Source: DASUPK01 sp963724665 (lineage in GTDB: Bacteria > Actinomycetota > Thermoleophilia > Solirubrobacterales > 70-9). From it: DNA of 64,000 bases. The notes under the pieces are model-generated. The model did no database searches. It was not told the origin of the DNA and was given only the letters and a program-made list of their open reading frames with translations. Numbering within the stretch: position 1 is the first letter of the stretch; each line of letters starts with the position of its first letter. Made by a program: the position numbers and the translations under genes. The stretch covers positions 62,001 through 126,000 of the forward strand of contig CAVRVH010000012.1 in the NCBI GenBank assembly GCA_963724665.1. Reading direction: 5' to 3'. Positions 18,314-26,923 of this stretch are shown one piece after another.

Positions 18314-18873
18314 CAGGCGAGCAGCCTGCCGTCCTGGATCGGAGAGAGCTCGTCGGAAGACGTCGATCCGTCAGCGGCGCCGGATTCGGCTGCAGTCTCG
18401 CGCCGCCATATCACCACGATCTCCATGCGAGCGACCAGCTCGTCGGCCTGGTTGACGATCCGCACCGCCAGCGTGACCAGCCCCGTCTCGGCGCCGAGCT
18501 CGCGCTTGTCGGCGAGCCGGGCGCGAACCCGGATCGTGTCGCCGAGCCCGACGGGGCGCTTCAGCACCGCCCCGTCGATGGAGCGCAGCGCGAGCACAAC
18601 GCGTGGGTCGATCGGGAGAAGGCCAAGCGCGTAGGAGAGGACCAGCATGCCGTGTGCGATCCGGCGACCGAAGGGGCTCTCCTCGGCCCAGGCGGCGTCG
18701 GCGTGTTGGGGGTGCCAGTCGCCGGTCAGCGCGGCGAACGAGACCACGTCGTACTCGGTCACCGTCCGGCCAGACGACTCCATCGAGTCGCCGATCTCCA
18801 GATCGTCGAAATACGGCGGGGCCTCCCGCCACAGGGTTCCCTCGCGCGTCGCCTCGATGGTCTGGGTCGTCAT
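18313..18873 (-). CDS. MaoC-like (R)-specific hydratase/dehydratase
   Basis: I chose the ATG at 18873, preceded by GGAGAT, giving 186 residues. SSGRTVTEYDVVSFAALTGDWHPQHADAAWAEESPFGRR contains the hydratase-2 motif Asp-x-His-Pro-x-His, followed by IAHGMLVLSYALGLLP. In FAS-II operons lacking fabZ, MaoC-type hotdog proteins supply the 3-hydroxyacyl dehydratase; that role is inferred here since no fabZ or fabA is visible. Its ATG overlaps the accD stop (ATGA). The open frame continues far upstream inside accD, which is a shadow. Confidence 0.88.
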   Translation of the reverse strand: MTTQTIEATREGTLWREAPPYFDDLEIGDSMESSGRTVTEYDVVSFAALTGDWHPQHADAAWAEESPFGRRIAHGMLVLSYALGLLPIDPRVVLALRSIDGAVLKRPVGLGDTIRVRARLADKRELGAETGLVTLAVRIVNQADELVARMEIVVIWRRETAAESGAADGSTSSDELSPIQDGRLLA

Positions 18874-20309
18874 TCCGATCTCCTTCTTCCGTTTGCTCCG
18901 CCGAGTGCCGACAGCGCCCAGATCAGGCGCGTCCTCGTCTCGACCGGCTCGATCACCTCGTCCACGTCGCCGGCCCCGGCGGCGACCTCGGCCCTCAGAT
19001 GTATCTCCGCGTACTCCTCGGCGAGTCGTGTGTGTTCTGCGTCCGGGTCTGCGGAGCCCTCGATCGCCCGCCGGTGAATGATCCCGACGGCCTGCCGTGC
19101 GCCGAGGACGCCGATCTCGGCTCCCGGCCATGCCAGGACGACGTCCGCGCCGAGCTGCCGCGAGTTCATCGTGATGAAGCCGCCGCCGTACGCCTTGCGC
19201 AGGACGACCGTCACCTTCGGGACCCGGGCGGCGGAGAAGGCGTGCAGCAGGCCGGCGCCGTGGCGGATCACGCCCATTCCCTCCTGCCTGGTCCCGGGCA
19301 GGAATCCCGGCGTGTCGACGAGGACGACCAACGGCAGCCCGAAGGCGTCGCAGCGGCGGATGAAGCCGGCGGCCTTCTCGGACGCGGCGGAGTCGATCAC
19401 CCCGCCAAGGTGATGAGGCTGGTTGGCGACCACGCCGACGGGATGCCCGTTCAGGCGGACGAGCGCCGTGACCATGTTCCGTGCCCAGCGGGGCGAGAGC
19501 TCGAGCATCGAGCTCGAGTCCCCTATGCAGCGGATGACCGACCGGACGTCGTAAACCTTGCGGGGGTTGGCGGGCACGACCGTGCCGGGGTCGCTGCCGA
19601 GCGGCTCCTGCGGCAGTACCGAGTCGGGCGGCGATGCCGAGCTCTGAGGCAGATGGCCGAGCAGGTCGCGGACCAGCTCGGCAGCGGCCCGGTCGTCGGG
19701 AGCCACCAGGTCGCACACCCCGTTGCGGGAGTGGACGCGGGCGCCGCCGAGCTCGTCCATCGTCACGCTCTCGCCCATCACCTCCTCGACCACACCTGGG
19801 CCGGTGAGGAAGAGACGTGATTGCTCGGTCATCACAACGAAGTCCGTGAGGGCTGGCGAGTAGGCGCCGCCGCCGGCCGACGTCCCGGTGATCACGCTGA
19901 TCTGCGGCACCCGGCCGGAGAGGGCGACGTGCTGGCGGAAGATCGCGCCGTAGCCGCCCAGAGCGCCGGCTCCCTCGTCGATGCGGGCGCCGCCGGAGGC
20001 GATGAAGCCGACGACCGGCGCGCCGGCGCGACCGGCGAGGTCGAGCACCCGCACGATCGTCTCGGCCTGCGCCGTGCCGAGCGAGCCACCGGCGAAGCTC
20101 TGGTCCTGCGCGTAGCAGTAGACGGGCCGACCGCCGACGCTGCCCGCGCCGGCGAGGACGCCGTCGCCGGGTGCCGAGCGAGCTGAGCGGGAGGCGATCC
20201 GCGTTCTGACAAGCTCGAGCGAGGAGGGATCGCAGAGCGCCTCGAGCTGCTCGAGCGGGGCCAATCGCTCGCGCTCCGGCGCCTCGGTTTCGGCCAGCAT
20301 CAGGTTCAC
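18870..20309 (-). CDS. Acetyl/acyl-CoA carboxylase carboxyltransferase subunit
   Basis: This 479-residue carboxyltransferase has both halves in one chain. The N-half includes VGFIASGGARIDEGAGALGGYG and ISVITGTSAGGGAYSPALTDFVVM. The C-half includes VLVDTPGFLPGTRQEGMGVIRHGA and KVTVVLRKAYGGGFITMNSRQLGAD. This is the AccD/PccB type that transfers CO2 from biotin to acetyl- or propionyl-CoA. Position between fabF and maoC suggests supply of malonyl-CoA. No biotin carboxylase or carrier gene is in the window. The start is GTG at 20309, overlapping fabF by 4 nt. Confidence 0.9.
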   Translation of the reverse strand: MNLMLAETEAPERERLAPLEQLEALCDPSSLELVRTRIASRSARSAPGDGVLAGAGSVGGRPVYCYAQDQSFAGGSLGTAQAETIVRVLDLAGRAGAPVVGFIASGGARIDEGAGALGGYGAIFRQHVALSGRVPQISVITGTSAGGGAYSPALTDFVVMTEQSRLFLTGPGVVEEVMGESVTMDELGGARVHSRNGVCDLVAPDDRAAAELVRDLLGHLPQSSASPPDSVLPQEPLGSDPGTVVPANPRKVYDVRSVIRCIGDSSSMLELSPRWARNMVTALVRLNGHPVGVVANQPHHLGGVIDSAASEKAAGFIRRCDAFGLPLVVLVDTPGFLPGTRQEGMGVIRHGAGLLHAFSAARVPKVTVVLRKAYGGGFITMNSRQLGADVVLAWPGAEIGVLGARQAVGIIHRRAIEGSADPDAEHTRLAEEYAEIHLRAEVAAGAGDVDEVIEPVETRTRLIWALSALGGANGRRRSE

Positions 20310-21502
20310 GTCGCCGCCTCGATGCAGAGCACCACGTTGTGTCCGCCGAAGCCGAAGGAGTTGCTGATCCCCACGGCGGGGTGACCGTTCAAGGGCAGCG
20401 CCTTCGCCTTTCCGGGCACGTAGTCGAGGTCGAGTCCCTCGTCGGGCTCCTCGTAGTTGAGAGTCGGAGGGGCCTGCTTGGCCCGGAGCGCCTGCAGCGT
20501 CGCGATCGCCTCGACGGCTCCCGCCGCGCCGAGCAGGTGCCCGATCGCGGACTTGGTCGACGAGGTCGGGATGCTGAAGGCCTGCTCGCCGAGCGCCGTC
20601 TTCAGGGCCTCGGTCTCCGAGCGGTCGTTGAGCGGGGTCGAGGTGCCGTGGGCGTTGACATAGGCGATGGCGCCGGGCTCGATCTCCGCGTCGGCGAGCG
20701 CCTTGCGGATCGCGCGGGCCGCGCCGTCACCACTCGGCTCCGGCGCTGTCATGTGGTGAGCGTCGGCGGTGGCGCCGTAGCCGGCCATGTATCCGAGGAT
20801 CGGAGCGCCCCGCAGTTCGGCGGTCTCGGCATCCTCGAGGACCAGCACGCCGGCTCCCTCGCCCATCACGAAGCCGTCGCGGCGGCGGTCAAAGGGGCGA
20901 GAGATCCCCGACTTCGAGGTCGCGCCCATCTCGGCGAAGGCAGCATTCGCCAGCGGGGTCATCGCGGATTCCGCGCCGCCCGTGACGCAGGCGATGGCGT
21001 CGCCGCAGGAGATCATCCGGGCCGCCGTGCCGACCGCGTGAGCACCCGCCGCGCAGGCGGATACGGTCCCGAAGCACTGGCCACGCAGGTCGTGCTCGAT
21101 CGCCAGGGCACCCGACGCGGAGTTGGCCATCATCTGGGGCACGCAGTGGGGCGAGACCTTGCCCTGACCTTGATCAAGCAGGGTGATGTGCTCGGACTCG
21201 ATCGTGGAGAGCCCCCCGATCCCGGTGCCGATCACGCTGCCGATCTCGGCGCGGTCGTACGGCGCCTCGTCCAGGCCCGCACTCGAAATCGCCTCAGCCG
21301 CCGCGACGAGCGCAAGCTGCGTGAAGCGGTCGGTGCGGCGGGCCTGGCGTCTGGTGAGGTGATCGGTCGCCTCGAACTCCGAGCAGCGGGCGAGGCCGTC
21401 CTCGATCCCCGACTCGCCGGCGGACCAGCGCTCGTGCAGGGCCGGCGCGCCGACGCCCAGAGGCGTAACAGCGCCGATCCCGGTGATCGCAACCCGGCGC
21501 AT
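20306..21502 (-). CDS. fabF: 3-oxoacyl-[acyl-carrier-protein] synthase II
   Basis: This is a condensing enzyme of 398 residues. MRRVAITGIGAVTPLGVGAP begins the thiolase fold. The active-site Cys is in GTVSACAAGAHAVG, His in NAHGTSTPLNDRSE and the second His in SAIGHLLGAAG. The C-terminal SNSFGFGGHNVVL is also typical. It elongates acyl-ACP with malonyl-ACP. The ATG overlaps the acpP stop (TGATG) and the 3' end overlaps the carboxyltransferase start, so the operon is translationally coupled. Confidence 0.95.
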   Translation of the reverse strand: MRRVAITGIGAVTPLGVGAPALHERWSAGESGIEDGLARCSEFEATDHLTRRQARRTDRFTQLALVAAAEAISSAGLDEAPYDRAEIGSVIGTGIGGLSTIESEHITLLDQGQGKVSPHCVPQMMANSASGALAIEHDLRGQCFGTVSACAAGAHAVGTAARMISCGDAIACVTGGAESAMTPLANAAFAEMGATSKSGISRPFDRRRDGFVMGEGAGVLVLEDAETAELRGAPILGYMAGYGATADAHHMTAPEPSGDGAARAIRKALADAEIEPGAIAYVNAHGTSTPLNDRSETEALKTALGEQAFSIPTSSTKSAIGHLLGAAGAVEAIATLQALRAKQAPPTLNYEEPDEGLDLDYVPGKAKALPLNGHPAVGISNSFGFGGHNVVLCIEAAT

Positions 21503-21747
21503 CAGGACTGGCGGGCGGACACGAACTCGACGACGTCCTGAACGGTGGCGATCTTGTCCATGTCGGCGTCGGTGACCTCGATCCCGTACTCGTCCTCGAT
21601 CACCTGGGCGAGCTCGACCAGGTCGAGCGAGTCGATGTCCAGGTCCTCGAAGCGGGAATCGGGCCTGACGTTCTCGGGCTCCTCGCCGAACTCGACGAGC
21701 GCCGAGATCACCCTCTCTTGCACCTGGTCCTTGGTTGCGGTTGTCAT
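21502..21747 (-). CDS. acpP: Acyl carrier protein
   Basis: This is an 81-residue acidic helical protein. DLDIDSLDLVELAQVIEDEYG contains the Asp-Ser-Leu phosphopantetheine attachment site (Ser in DSL). The length and charge are typical of ACP. It carries growing acyl chains between the enzymes encoded around it. The ATG at 21747 is preceded by GAAAGGAGC, a strong ribosome-binding site, which suits the high expression expected for ACP. Confidence 0.96.
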   Translation of the reverse strand: MTTATKDQVQERVISALVEFGEEPENVRPDSRFEDLDIDSLDLVELAQVIEDEYGIEVTDADMDKIATVQDVVEFVSARQS

Positions 21748-21778
21748 CTGGCTCCTTTCTCGATGCTTGGTTGTTGGT

Positions 21779-22579
21779 TCAGGCGGACATGCCGCCGTCG
21801 ACGGGCAGCACGGCGCCGGTCACATACGAGGCCTCATCTGAGGCGAGAAAGCGGATGCAGGCGGCGACGTCCTCCGGGGATCCGGTCCGCCTGGCCGGAA
21901 TGGCGTCCAGCAGTCCGCCCGATCCATTCGAGCCGGATCCATCGGAAGTGAACTCGCGCGTCAGGTGGGTTTCGATCAGACCCGGTGCCACCGTGTTCAC
22001 CGTCACGCCACGGCGGGCGACCTCCACCGCCACGGTGCGGGTGAAAGCGATCAATCCCGCCTTCGAGGCCGCGTAATTGGCCTGGCCGGGGTTGGCGCGC
22101 AGGCCGACGACAGAGGACACGTTGATCACCCGGCCGAAGCGCTGGCGCATCATCTGGCCGATCGCGTCGCGGGTGAGACGGAAGGCCGCCGTCAGGTTGA
22201 CGTCGAGGACGCGGCTCCAGTCCTCGTCGCTGAGCCGCATCGAGAGGTTGTCCGCCGTGATGCCGGCGTTGTTGACGAGCACCAGCACGGGACCGAGCCG
22301 ATCCCCGACCTCCGAGAGCATCTCGTCCGCCGCAGCTGCGTCGGCCACATCGGCGCCGACGGCAAATGCGGTGCCGCCCGAATCCTCGATCGAGGACACG
22401 ATCGACTCGGCGCCATCGCGGTCGCGGGAGTAGTTGACGGCGACGGACCAGCCGTCCGCCGCCAGAACCTTCGCGGTGGCCGCGCCGATCCCGCGCGAGG
22501 CGCCCGTCACCAGAGCGCAACCCACCTGCTGCTTCGCGGCGATGCCATCCGGCTTCGCGGTCGTCTCAGTCGCGGTCAC
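21779..22579 (-). CDS. fabG: 3-oxoacyl-[acyl-carrier-protein] reductase
   Basis: This SDR has CALVTGASRGIGAATAKVLA, LVNNAGIT, Ser in VINVSSVVGLRANPGQ and YAASKAGLIAFTRTVAVE, closely matching FabG. I start it at the GTG at 22579, which overlaps the fabH stop as GTGA; the longer frame to 22594 is unnecessary. It reduces 3-oxoacyl-ACP with NADPH. A Gly/Ser insertion (EFTSDGSGSNGSGGLLDAI) near residue 200 is unusual and sits in the substrate-lid region. Confidence 0.93.
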   Translation of the reverse strand: MTATETTAKPDGIAAKQQVGCALVTGASRGIGAATAKVLAADGWSVAVNYSRDRDGAESIVSSIEDSGGTAFAVGADVADAAAADEMLSEVGDRLGPVLVLVNNAGITADNLSMRLSDEDWSRVLDVNLTAAFRLTRDAIGQMMRQRFGRVINVSSVVGLRANPGQANYAASKAGLIAFTRTVAVEVARRGVTVNTVAPGLIETHLTREFTSDGSGSNGSGGLLDAIPARRTGSPEDVAACIRFLASDEASYVTGAVLPVDGGMSA

Positions 22580-23658
22580 GCCGCCCCCTCCCACTCGACG
22601 ATCCCGGCGCCCCAGGTCAAGCCAGAGCCGAAGGCGGAGAGCAGGACCCGCGACCCCTTCCGGAGCAGGCCGCTCGAGACTGCCTCGGAGAGCGCAATCG
22701 GGATGCTCGCGGCGGAGGTGTTGCCGTAATCCGCGAGGCAGTCGATCACCTTGCCTGGCGGCAGGTCGAGTCGCTCGCCGACCGCGGAGATGATCCGGGA
22801 GTTGGCCTGGTGGTAGACGAAAAGGTCGATCTCATCGAGCGACAGACCGGCGTCCGAGACGACCTGCTGCGTCGTGTCGCTCATCGCCGCGACCGCTGCG
22901 CGGAAGGTGGCGCGGCCATCCATCCTCACCAGGCGTTCCTCGTTCGAGATCCGGATCAGGTCCCCGCGCAAGCCGTCCGAGCGCAGGGCGATCGGGCCGA
23001 TCAGACCGGGGCCGCCCAGGGTGAGCAGTGCGGCCCCGGCCCCATCGCCGAAGAGGCCTGCGGTCCGGCGGTCGGTGTAGTCGATGACCCGGCTCAGCAC
23101 CTCGGCGCCGACGACGAGCACAGCCCGAGCCCGCCCGGACTCGAGCTGCGCCGTCGACAGGGAGAGGGCCGAGAGAAAGCCCGTGCAGGCGGCGCCGATG
23201 TCCATGGCTCCCGCCTGAGAGGCTCCCATCCGGCTGGCGACCAGCGGCGCCGCGTTGGGCAGCATCTGGTCCGGGGTGCAGGTTGCCACCAGGATGAGGT
23301 CAAGATCCGCGGGATCGAAATCTGCGCGGGCGAGGGCATGAGACCCGGCGTCGGCCGCGAGCTCGACCAGTGTCTCGCCGTTGACGCGGCGCCGGCGATG
23401 GATTCCGGTTCGCGAGGAGATCCACTCCGGGTCGACGCCGAGCGGGCGGGCCACCTCCTCGTTCTCGACCACGCGGTCGGGGAGCGATGCCGCAACGGCG
23501 GCGATGCCGGGCCCGGCCGTTCGCTTCGCGCCGTTGGTCGCGGCCCCGGTGGCTCGGGCCACCAGGCCCTCCGGATCGACGAGCGAGGAGTCGACCTCCC
23601 ACTGCTGTCCGGGCGAGAGCTCAGGCAAGGGCCGACTCCCGATTCGAGACGATCTCAA
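22576..23658 (-). CDS. fabH: 3-oxoacyl-[acyl-carrier-protein] synthase III
   Basis: The family-like sequence begins at GIAAVAASLPDRVVENEEVA, with the catalytic Cys in DIGAACTGFLSAL, His in DLFVYHQANSRI and Asn in DYGNTSAASIPIAL. It starts chains by condensing acyl-CoA with malonyl-ACP. The frame has a ~45-residue N-terminal extension and overlaps fabD by 38 nt. A shorter start inside this extension is possible, but no better-placed codon stood out. It ends GIVEWEGAA with its stop inside the fabG start. Confidence 0.93.
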   Translation of the reverse strand: MRSSRIGSRPLPELSPGQQWEVDSSLVDPEGLVARATGAATNGAKRTAGPGIAAVAASLPDRVVENEEVARPLGVDPEWISSRTGIHRRRRVNGETLVELAADAGSHALARADFDPADLDLILVATCTPDQMLPNAAPLVASRMGASQAGAMDIGAACTGFLSALSLSTAQLESGRARAVLVVGAEVLSRVIDYTDRRTAGLFGDGAGAALLTLGGPGLIGPIALRSDGLRGDLIRISNEERLVRMDGRATFRAAVAAMSDTTQQVVSDAGLSLDEIDLFVYHQANSRIISAVGERLDLPPGKVIDCLADYGNTSAASIPIALSEAVSSGLLRKGSRVLLSAFGSGLTWGAGIVEWEGAA

Positions 23659-24487
23659 CCTCCGGATCGGCCAGTGTCCGGCGAACGAGGCCGGCGAGCA
23701 CCTTGCCCGGGCCGACGTCGAGGTAGCGGGTCACACCCAGATCGCTGAGCTTGGCGAGTACCGCGGTCCATCGGATCGGGCTGACCAGCGAGGCGGCCAG
23801 GGAATCGCGCACGTCCTCGCGGAAGAAGTCGGCGCTGGTCGAGGACACAACCGGCGACTCGGGCGATCGGAACTCGATCTCATCGAGCTCGGCGCGGAAG
23901 GCATCCACGCCCGAGGACATCGCCTCGGTGTGAAAGGCGCCGGCGACCGCGAGCTTCTTCGCCCGGACGCCCGAGCTCTTCGCTGCGGCCTCGGCCTCCT
24001 CGATCCGTGCGAGCGGCCCGGAGAGGACGAATTGTTGCGGCGAGTTCTCGTTCGCCAGGGTCAGTCCGTGTTCGCCGGCGAGACTCTCAGCGGCGTCCCG
24101 GTCGGAGCCCACGGCGAGCATGCCGCCCGGCTCACCGGCGCGGGCGACTTCGGCCATGACCCGGCCACGCGCCACGACGATGCCCAGGCCGTCGGCGTCG
24201 TCGATCGCCCCGGCAGCGGCGAGGGCGCCGATCTCACCGAGCGAGTGGCCGGCGAAGTACTCGGCCTCGGGACGCCCGAGCCGCTCGAAGCCCGCGATCG
24301 AGGCGCAGTAGACGGCGGGCTGGGCGTAGGCAGTGCCCTCGGACATGCGTTCGAAGGGGTCCTCGCCGACAAGCTCGGTGGCGAGCCCGAGGAGGTCCGG
24401 GCGGAGATCCGCGACTGCCTCGCGGCTCGACGGATCCCCGACCCCCTGACCCGGAAAGAGGATCGCTGAAGCTGAATTGGCGTCCAT
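23621..24487 (-). CDS. fabD: Malonyl-CoA:ACP transacylase
   Basis: LFPGQGVGDPSS is the oxyanion-hole motif, AGHSLGEIGALAAAGAI carries the nucleophilic Ser, AGAFHTEAMSSG carries the active-site His, and YLDVGPGKVLAGLVRR closes the fold. The protein has 288 residues, normal length. It loads malonyl groups onto ACP. It is the first gene of the FAS-II operon, with its promoter expected in 24488-24601, which it shares with a divergent glyoxalase-like gene. Confidence 0.95.
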   Translation of the reverse strand: MDANSASAILFPGQGVGDPSSREAVADLRPDLLGLATELVGEDPFERMSEGTAYAQPAVYCASIAGFERLGRPEAEYFAGHSLGEIGALAAAGAIDDADGLGIVVARGRVMAEVARAGEPGGMLAVGSDRDAAESLAGEHGLTLANENSPQQFVLSGPLARIEEAEAAAKSSGVRAKKLAVAGAFHTEAMSSGVDAFRAELDEIEFRSPESPVVSSTSADFFREDVRDSLAASLVSPIRWTAVLAKLSDLGVTRYLDVGPGKVLAGLVRRTLADPEVEIVSNRESALA

Positions 24488-24539
24488 GCCCTACTGACTA
24501 ACCGCGAGGCTTCCTCGGGTGAAGGGATTCGCGGGGATG

Positions 24540-24555
24540 CCCCCCGTTCGGGGGG
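24540..24555. promoter_or_regulatory. C/G-run hairpin in the fabD divergent region
   Basis: CCCCCCG-TT-CGGGGGG is a perfect 7-bp inverted repeat between the divergent fabD and glyoxalase-like genes. It is followed by further G runs. It could be an operator or a structured leader of the gene at 24602. Confidence 0.35.
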
Positions 24556-24601
24556 GTTCAGGGGGACGGCCGGGGGGTCAAAGTTCTGTACCGTCGCGCA
24601 C

Positions 24602-25042
24602 TTGACGATTCAGCGGATGGACAACGTTCTCATCGTTGTCGACGACCTCGAGGCTGCCAAAGCGTTCTTCGCCGAACTCGGTATGGAGCTGGAAGGCGAG
24701 GCGCCGGTCGAGGGGCGTTGGGTGGACCGCGTCGTCGGGCTCAACGACGTCCGTGCCGACATCGCCATGATGCGGACCCCGGACGGCCACAGCCGGCTTG
24801 AGCTGACGAAGTTCCACACGCCGCCGGCGGTCAGAGCCGAGCCGGAAAGCGCGCCGGCGAACGCGCTGGGCATACGCCGCATCATGTTCGCTGTCGACGA
24901 CATCGACGACGTCGTTGCCCGCCTGCGCAGCCACGGTGCCGAACTCGTCGGCGAGATCGCGCAGTACGAGGACATCTACCGGCTCTGCTTCCTGCGTGGC
25001 CCTGAGGGCATCATCATCGGACTGGCCGAGCAGATCGGCTGA
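24602..25042 (+). CDS. Glyoxalase/VOC-superfamily protein
   Basis: From TTG 24602 the protein reads MTIQRMDNVLIVVDDLEAAKAFFAELGMELEGE, the common start of this VOC subfamily; ATG 24617 is an alternative. The second beta-alpha-beta repeat is GIRRIMFAVDDIDDVVARLRSHGAELVGEI, ending FLRGPEGIIIGLAEQIG. The paired modules form a metal-binding cup with Glu near the end (PEG). The function could be dioxygenase-, glyoxalase- or resistance-like and is not assignable. It ends 3 bp before the convergent response regulator. Confidence 0.88.
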   Translation: MTIQRMDNVLIVVDDLEAAKAFFAELGMELEGEAPVEGRWVDRVVGLNDVRADIAMMRTPDGHSRLELTKFHTPPAVRAEPESAPANALGIRRIMFAVDDIDDVVARLRSHGAELVGEIAQYEDIYRLCFLRGPEGIIIGLAEQIG

Positions 25043-25044
25043 AA

Positions 25045-25701
25045 TCAGAGGTCCGAGGGCGCTGCGCGGCGAGTCAAGCCCAGCTGCTCGGCCTTCCGCG
25101 TCGCCTCGGCCCGGTTGCGCACCCCGAGCTTGCGGTAGAGCGCCGTGGTGTGGTCCTTGATCGTGTGCGGGGAGAGGAAGAGGCGCTCGGCGATCTCGCG
25201 GTTGGTGGCGCCGGCACCGATCAGCTCGAGGACCTCGCGCTCGCGAGGGGACAGCGGCGTCGCCGGCCCCTCGGCCTGGCGCGCGTAGACGGTCATGCCT
25301 CTCCCCACCATGCGCACCGCGTTGGCGACCTCGTCCGCGCTCCAGTCCTTGGAGATGAAGCCGGCGGCGCCCGCGGCCTTGGCGGCCTCGGGCGAAATCC
25401 AGCCGGCGCCCGAGATCAGCAGGACGCGTGTTTTGGGCGAGACCTCGCGCAGCGCCTCGCAGAGCTCCGCTCCGGAGCGCTCGCCGAGGAATAGATCGAC
25501 GAGCGCGACGTCGGGGCGGCCTCGACTGGCGAGCTCGACGGCCTCCTCGGGCGTCGAAGCGACGACGCAGTCGCCGACCCAGGGCTGCCGGCCGAGCAGG
25601 AGCCTGAACCCCCACTGCACGACGGCGTGGTCGTCAACCACGAGCACGCGCAGCTTCTCGGCGCCGTTCAGCTGCTCGGCAACACCAGGCGCACCCGCCA
25701 T
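25045..25701 (-). CDS. NarL/LuxR-type response regulator
   Basis: The receiver domain begins LRVLVVDDHAVVQWGFRLLL with the phospho-acceptor Asp in DVALVDLFLGERSG and Lys in GFISKDWSADEV. The C-terminal LuxR helix-turn-helix is PLSPREREVLELIGAGATNREIAERLFLSPHTIKDHTTALYRKLGV. It is a DNA-binding transcription factor of 218 residues. It overlaps the upstream histidine kinase gene by 34 nt, so the two form one signalling pair. Confidence 0.93.
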   Translation of the reverse strand: MAGAPGVAEQLNGAEKLRVLVVDDHAVVQWGFRLLLGRQPWVGDCVVASTPEEAVELASRGRPDVALVDLFLGERSGAELCEALREVSPKTRVLLISGAGWISPEAAKAAGAAGFISKDWSADEVANAVRMVGRGMTVYARQAEGPATPLSPREREVLELIGAGATNREIAERLFLSPHTIKDHTTALYRKLGVRNRAEATRKAEQLGLTRRAAPSDL

Positions 25702-26786
25702 CGGTCCTCCTCCCTGCCGTACTCGAGCATTCCGCCTCGCTGCATCGCCTCGTAGGAGGCGAGCCGCAGGCCCATTCGGGACCCCCCGGCTTTCGCCGCG
25801 CCGGCTGCTGGCAACCCGTCGTTTCGCACCTCGAGGACAAACGCCCCCTCGCGCTCGTCGATCGTCACCCGGACCTCGGCCGGCTTCGCGTGCTTCTCGG
25901 CGTTGCGAAGCGACTCGTTCAGGATCGACACCGCGAGCGGCTCGAGGCTCTCCGGCACGTCCACGCCCTCGCGCCAGTCGACCACCAGCGGCAGCATCTT
26001 GTACTGGCGTCCCAGCCGCTCGAGTTCGGCCCGCAGTCCCCCTTCCTGCAGGTCCATCAGCGAGCTGCCGGCCGAGCCGATCAGCGCGTCGCGCAGGTCG
26101 CCGAGGGCCGCCTCGATCTCGGTAACGCAGCGCGCGCGGTCGTCATCCGCCAAGGGCCGATCGGAACCGAGTGCCAGCGATACGCCGAACAGCCGCTGGG
26201 TGACGCGCTCGTGGACCTCCCGCGCGAGGTCGATCCGCTCGGACAGCCGGTGGCTCCGCTCGAGCTGGCGGGTCACCTCCCGGACGTGGCTTGCGAGCGC
26301 CGCGGTCCGCCCGAGCGCGTGCATCGTCAAGCGCTCGCCATCTGTCAGGTCGAAGGGCTCGCCGTCGCGGTCGGCGAAGATGACTCCGAGCCAGCGCCCG
26401 GCGGCCGCGACCGGAGTGCAGGTGAGCTTGGTGATGCCGGGCAGGTTCTTGTACCGGGCGGGCACGTCAGCGGCCAGGTCGCTGGTCTCCACCACCCGGT
26501 CCTCGGCCAGGGCGCGCTGAGCGATCGGGGTCTCCTCGAGGCTGCCGTAGCCGTGGGCGATGATCTCGCGGTAGACGCCGTGGCTGCCGGCCGGCAGCAC
26601 GAGCCTGCGCTGTGCGTCATAGAGGAAGAGGATCGCCCGCTCCATCGAGGTCTGCAGGCAAACGGCCTCGCAGATGCGGTCGTAGAAATCGTCGAGCTCT
26701 CGCTTCTCGTCCAGCTCGAAGAGGAGCTGGACGACGACATCGAGGGCCTCGGAGCGGAGCGAGTCTTCCTTGATGCTCACGTCCAT
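25668..26786 (-). CDS. GAF-domain sensor histidine kinase (HisKA_3)
   Basis: The N-terminal ~190 residues form a GAF domain (FYDRICEAVCLQTSMERAILFLYD). It contains two Cys that could bind a cofactor, though none is proved. The HisKA_3 phospho-acceptor His is in LAREVHERVTQRLFGVSLALG. The ATPase has the N-box ILNESLRNAEKHAKPAEV and a shortened G region (GGSRMGLRLASYEAMQRGG). There are no membrane spans, so it is a cytoplasmic sensor of the NarL-pair class. Confidence 0.9.
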   Translation of the reverse strand: MDVSIKEDSLRSEALDVVVQLLFELDEKRELDDFYDRICEAVCLQTSMERAILFLYDAQRRLVLPAGSHGVYREIIAHGYGSLEETPIAQRALAEDRVVETSDLAADVPARYKNLPGITKLTCTPVAAAGRWLGVIFADRDGEPFDLTDGERLTMHALGRTAALASHVREVTRQLERSHRLSERIDLAREVHERVTQRLFGVSLALGSDRPLADDDRARCVTEIEAALGDLRDALIGSAGSSLMDLQEGGLRAELERLGRQYKMLPLVVDWREGVDVPESLEPLAVSILNESLRNAEKHAKPAEVRVTIDEREGAFVLEVRNDGLPAAGAAKAGGSRMGLRLASYEAMQRGGMLEYGREEDRWRVRLVLPSS

Positions 26787-26835
26787 TGGCTACCCCTGCA
26801 TCCTCGCACCGGTTACGCCCGGGCTCGTTTCAATA

Positions 26836-26851
26836 CCCCCCAAATGGGGGG
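26836..26851. promoter_or_regulatory. C6-AAAT-G6 inverted repeat upstream of the histidine kinase
   Basis: CCCCCC-AAAT-GGGGGG lies 50 bp upstream of the kinase ATG, in a position where an operator could act. Its arms resemble the C/G-run hairpin upstream of fabD. Two direct copies of GGCGGCCACCC follow at about 26880 and 26904. Confidence 0.3.
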
Positions 26852-26923
26852 CAGCCGATAGACGCGGTCAATGCTGGGCGGCCACCCCGAGGATCTCTCC
26901 AAGGGGCGGCCACCCAACGATGA

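Noticed and set aside
17495..24487. Polyketide or PUFA synthase cluster
   Set aside because: All members are discrete type II fatty-acid enzymes. There is no modular PKS, chain-length factor or tailoring set.
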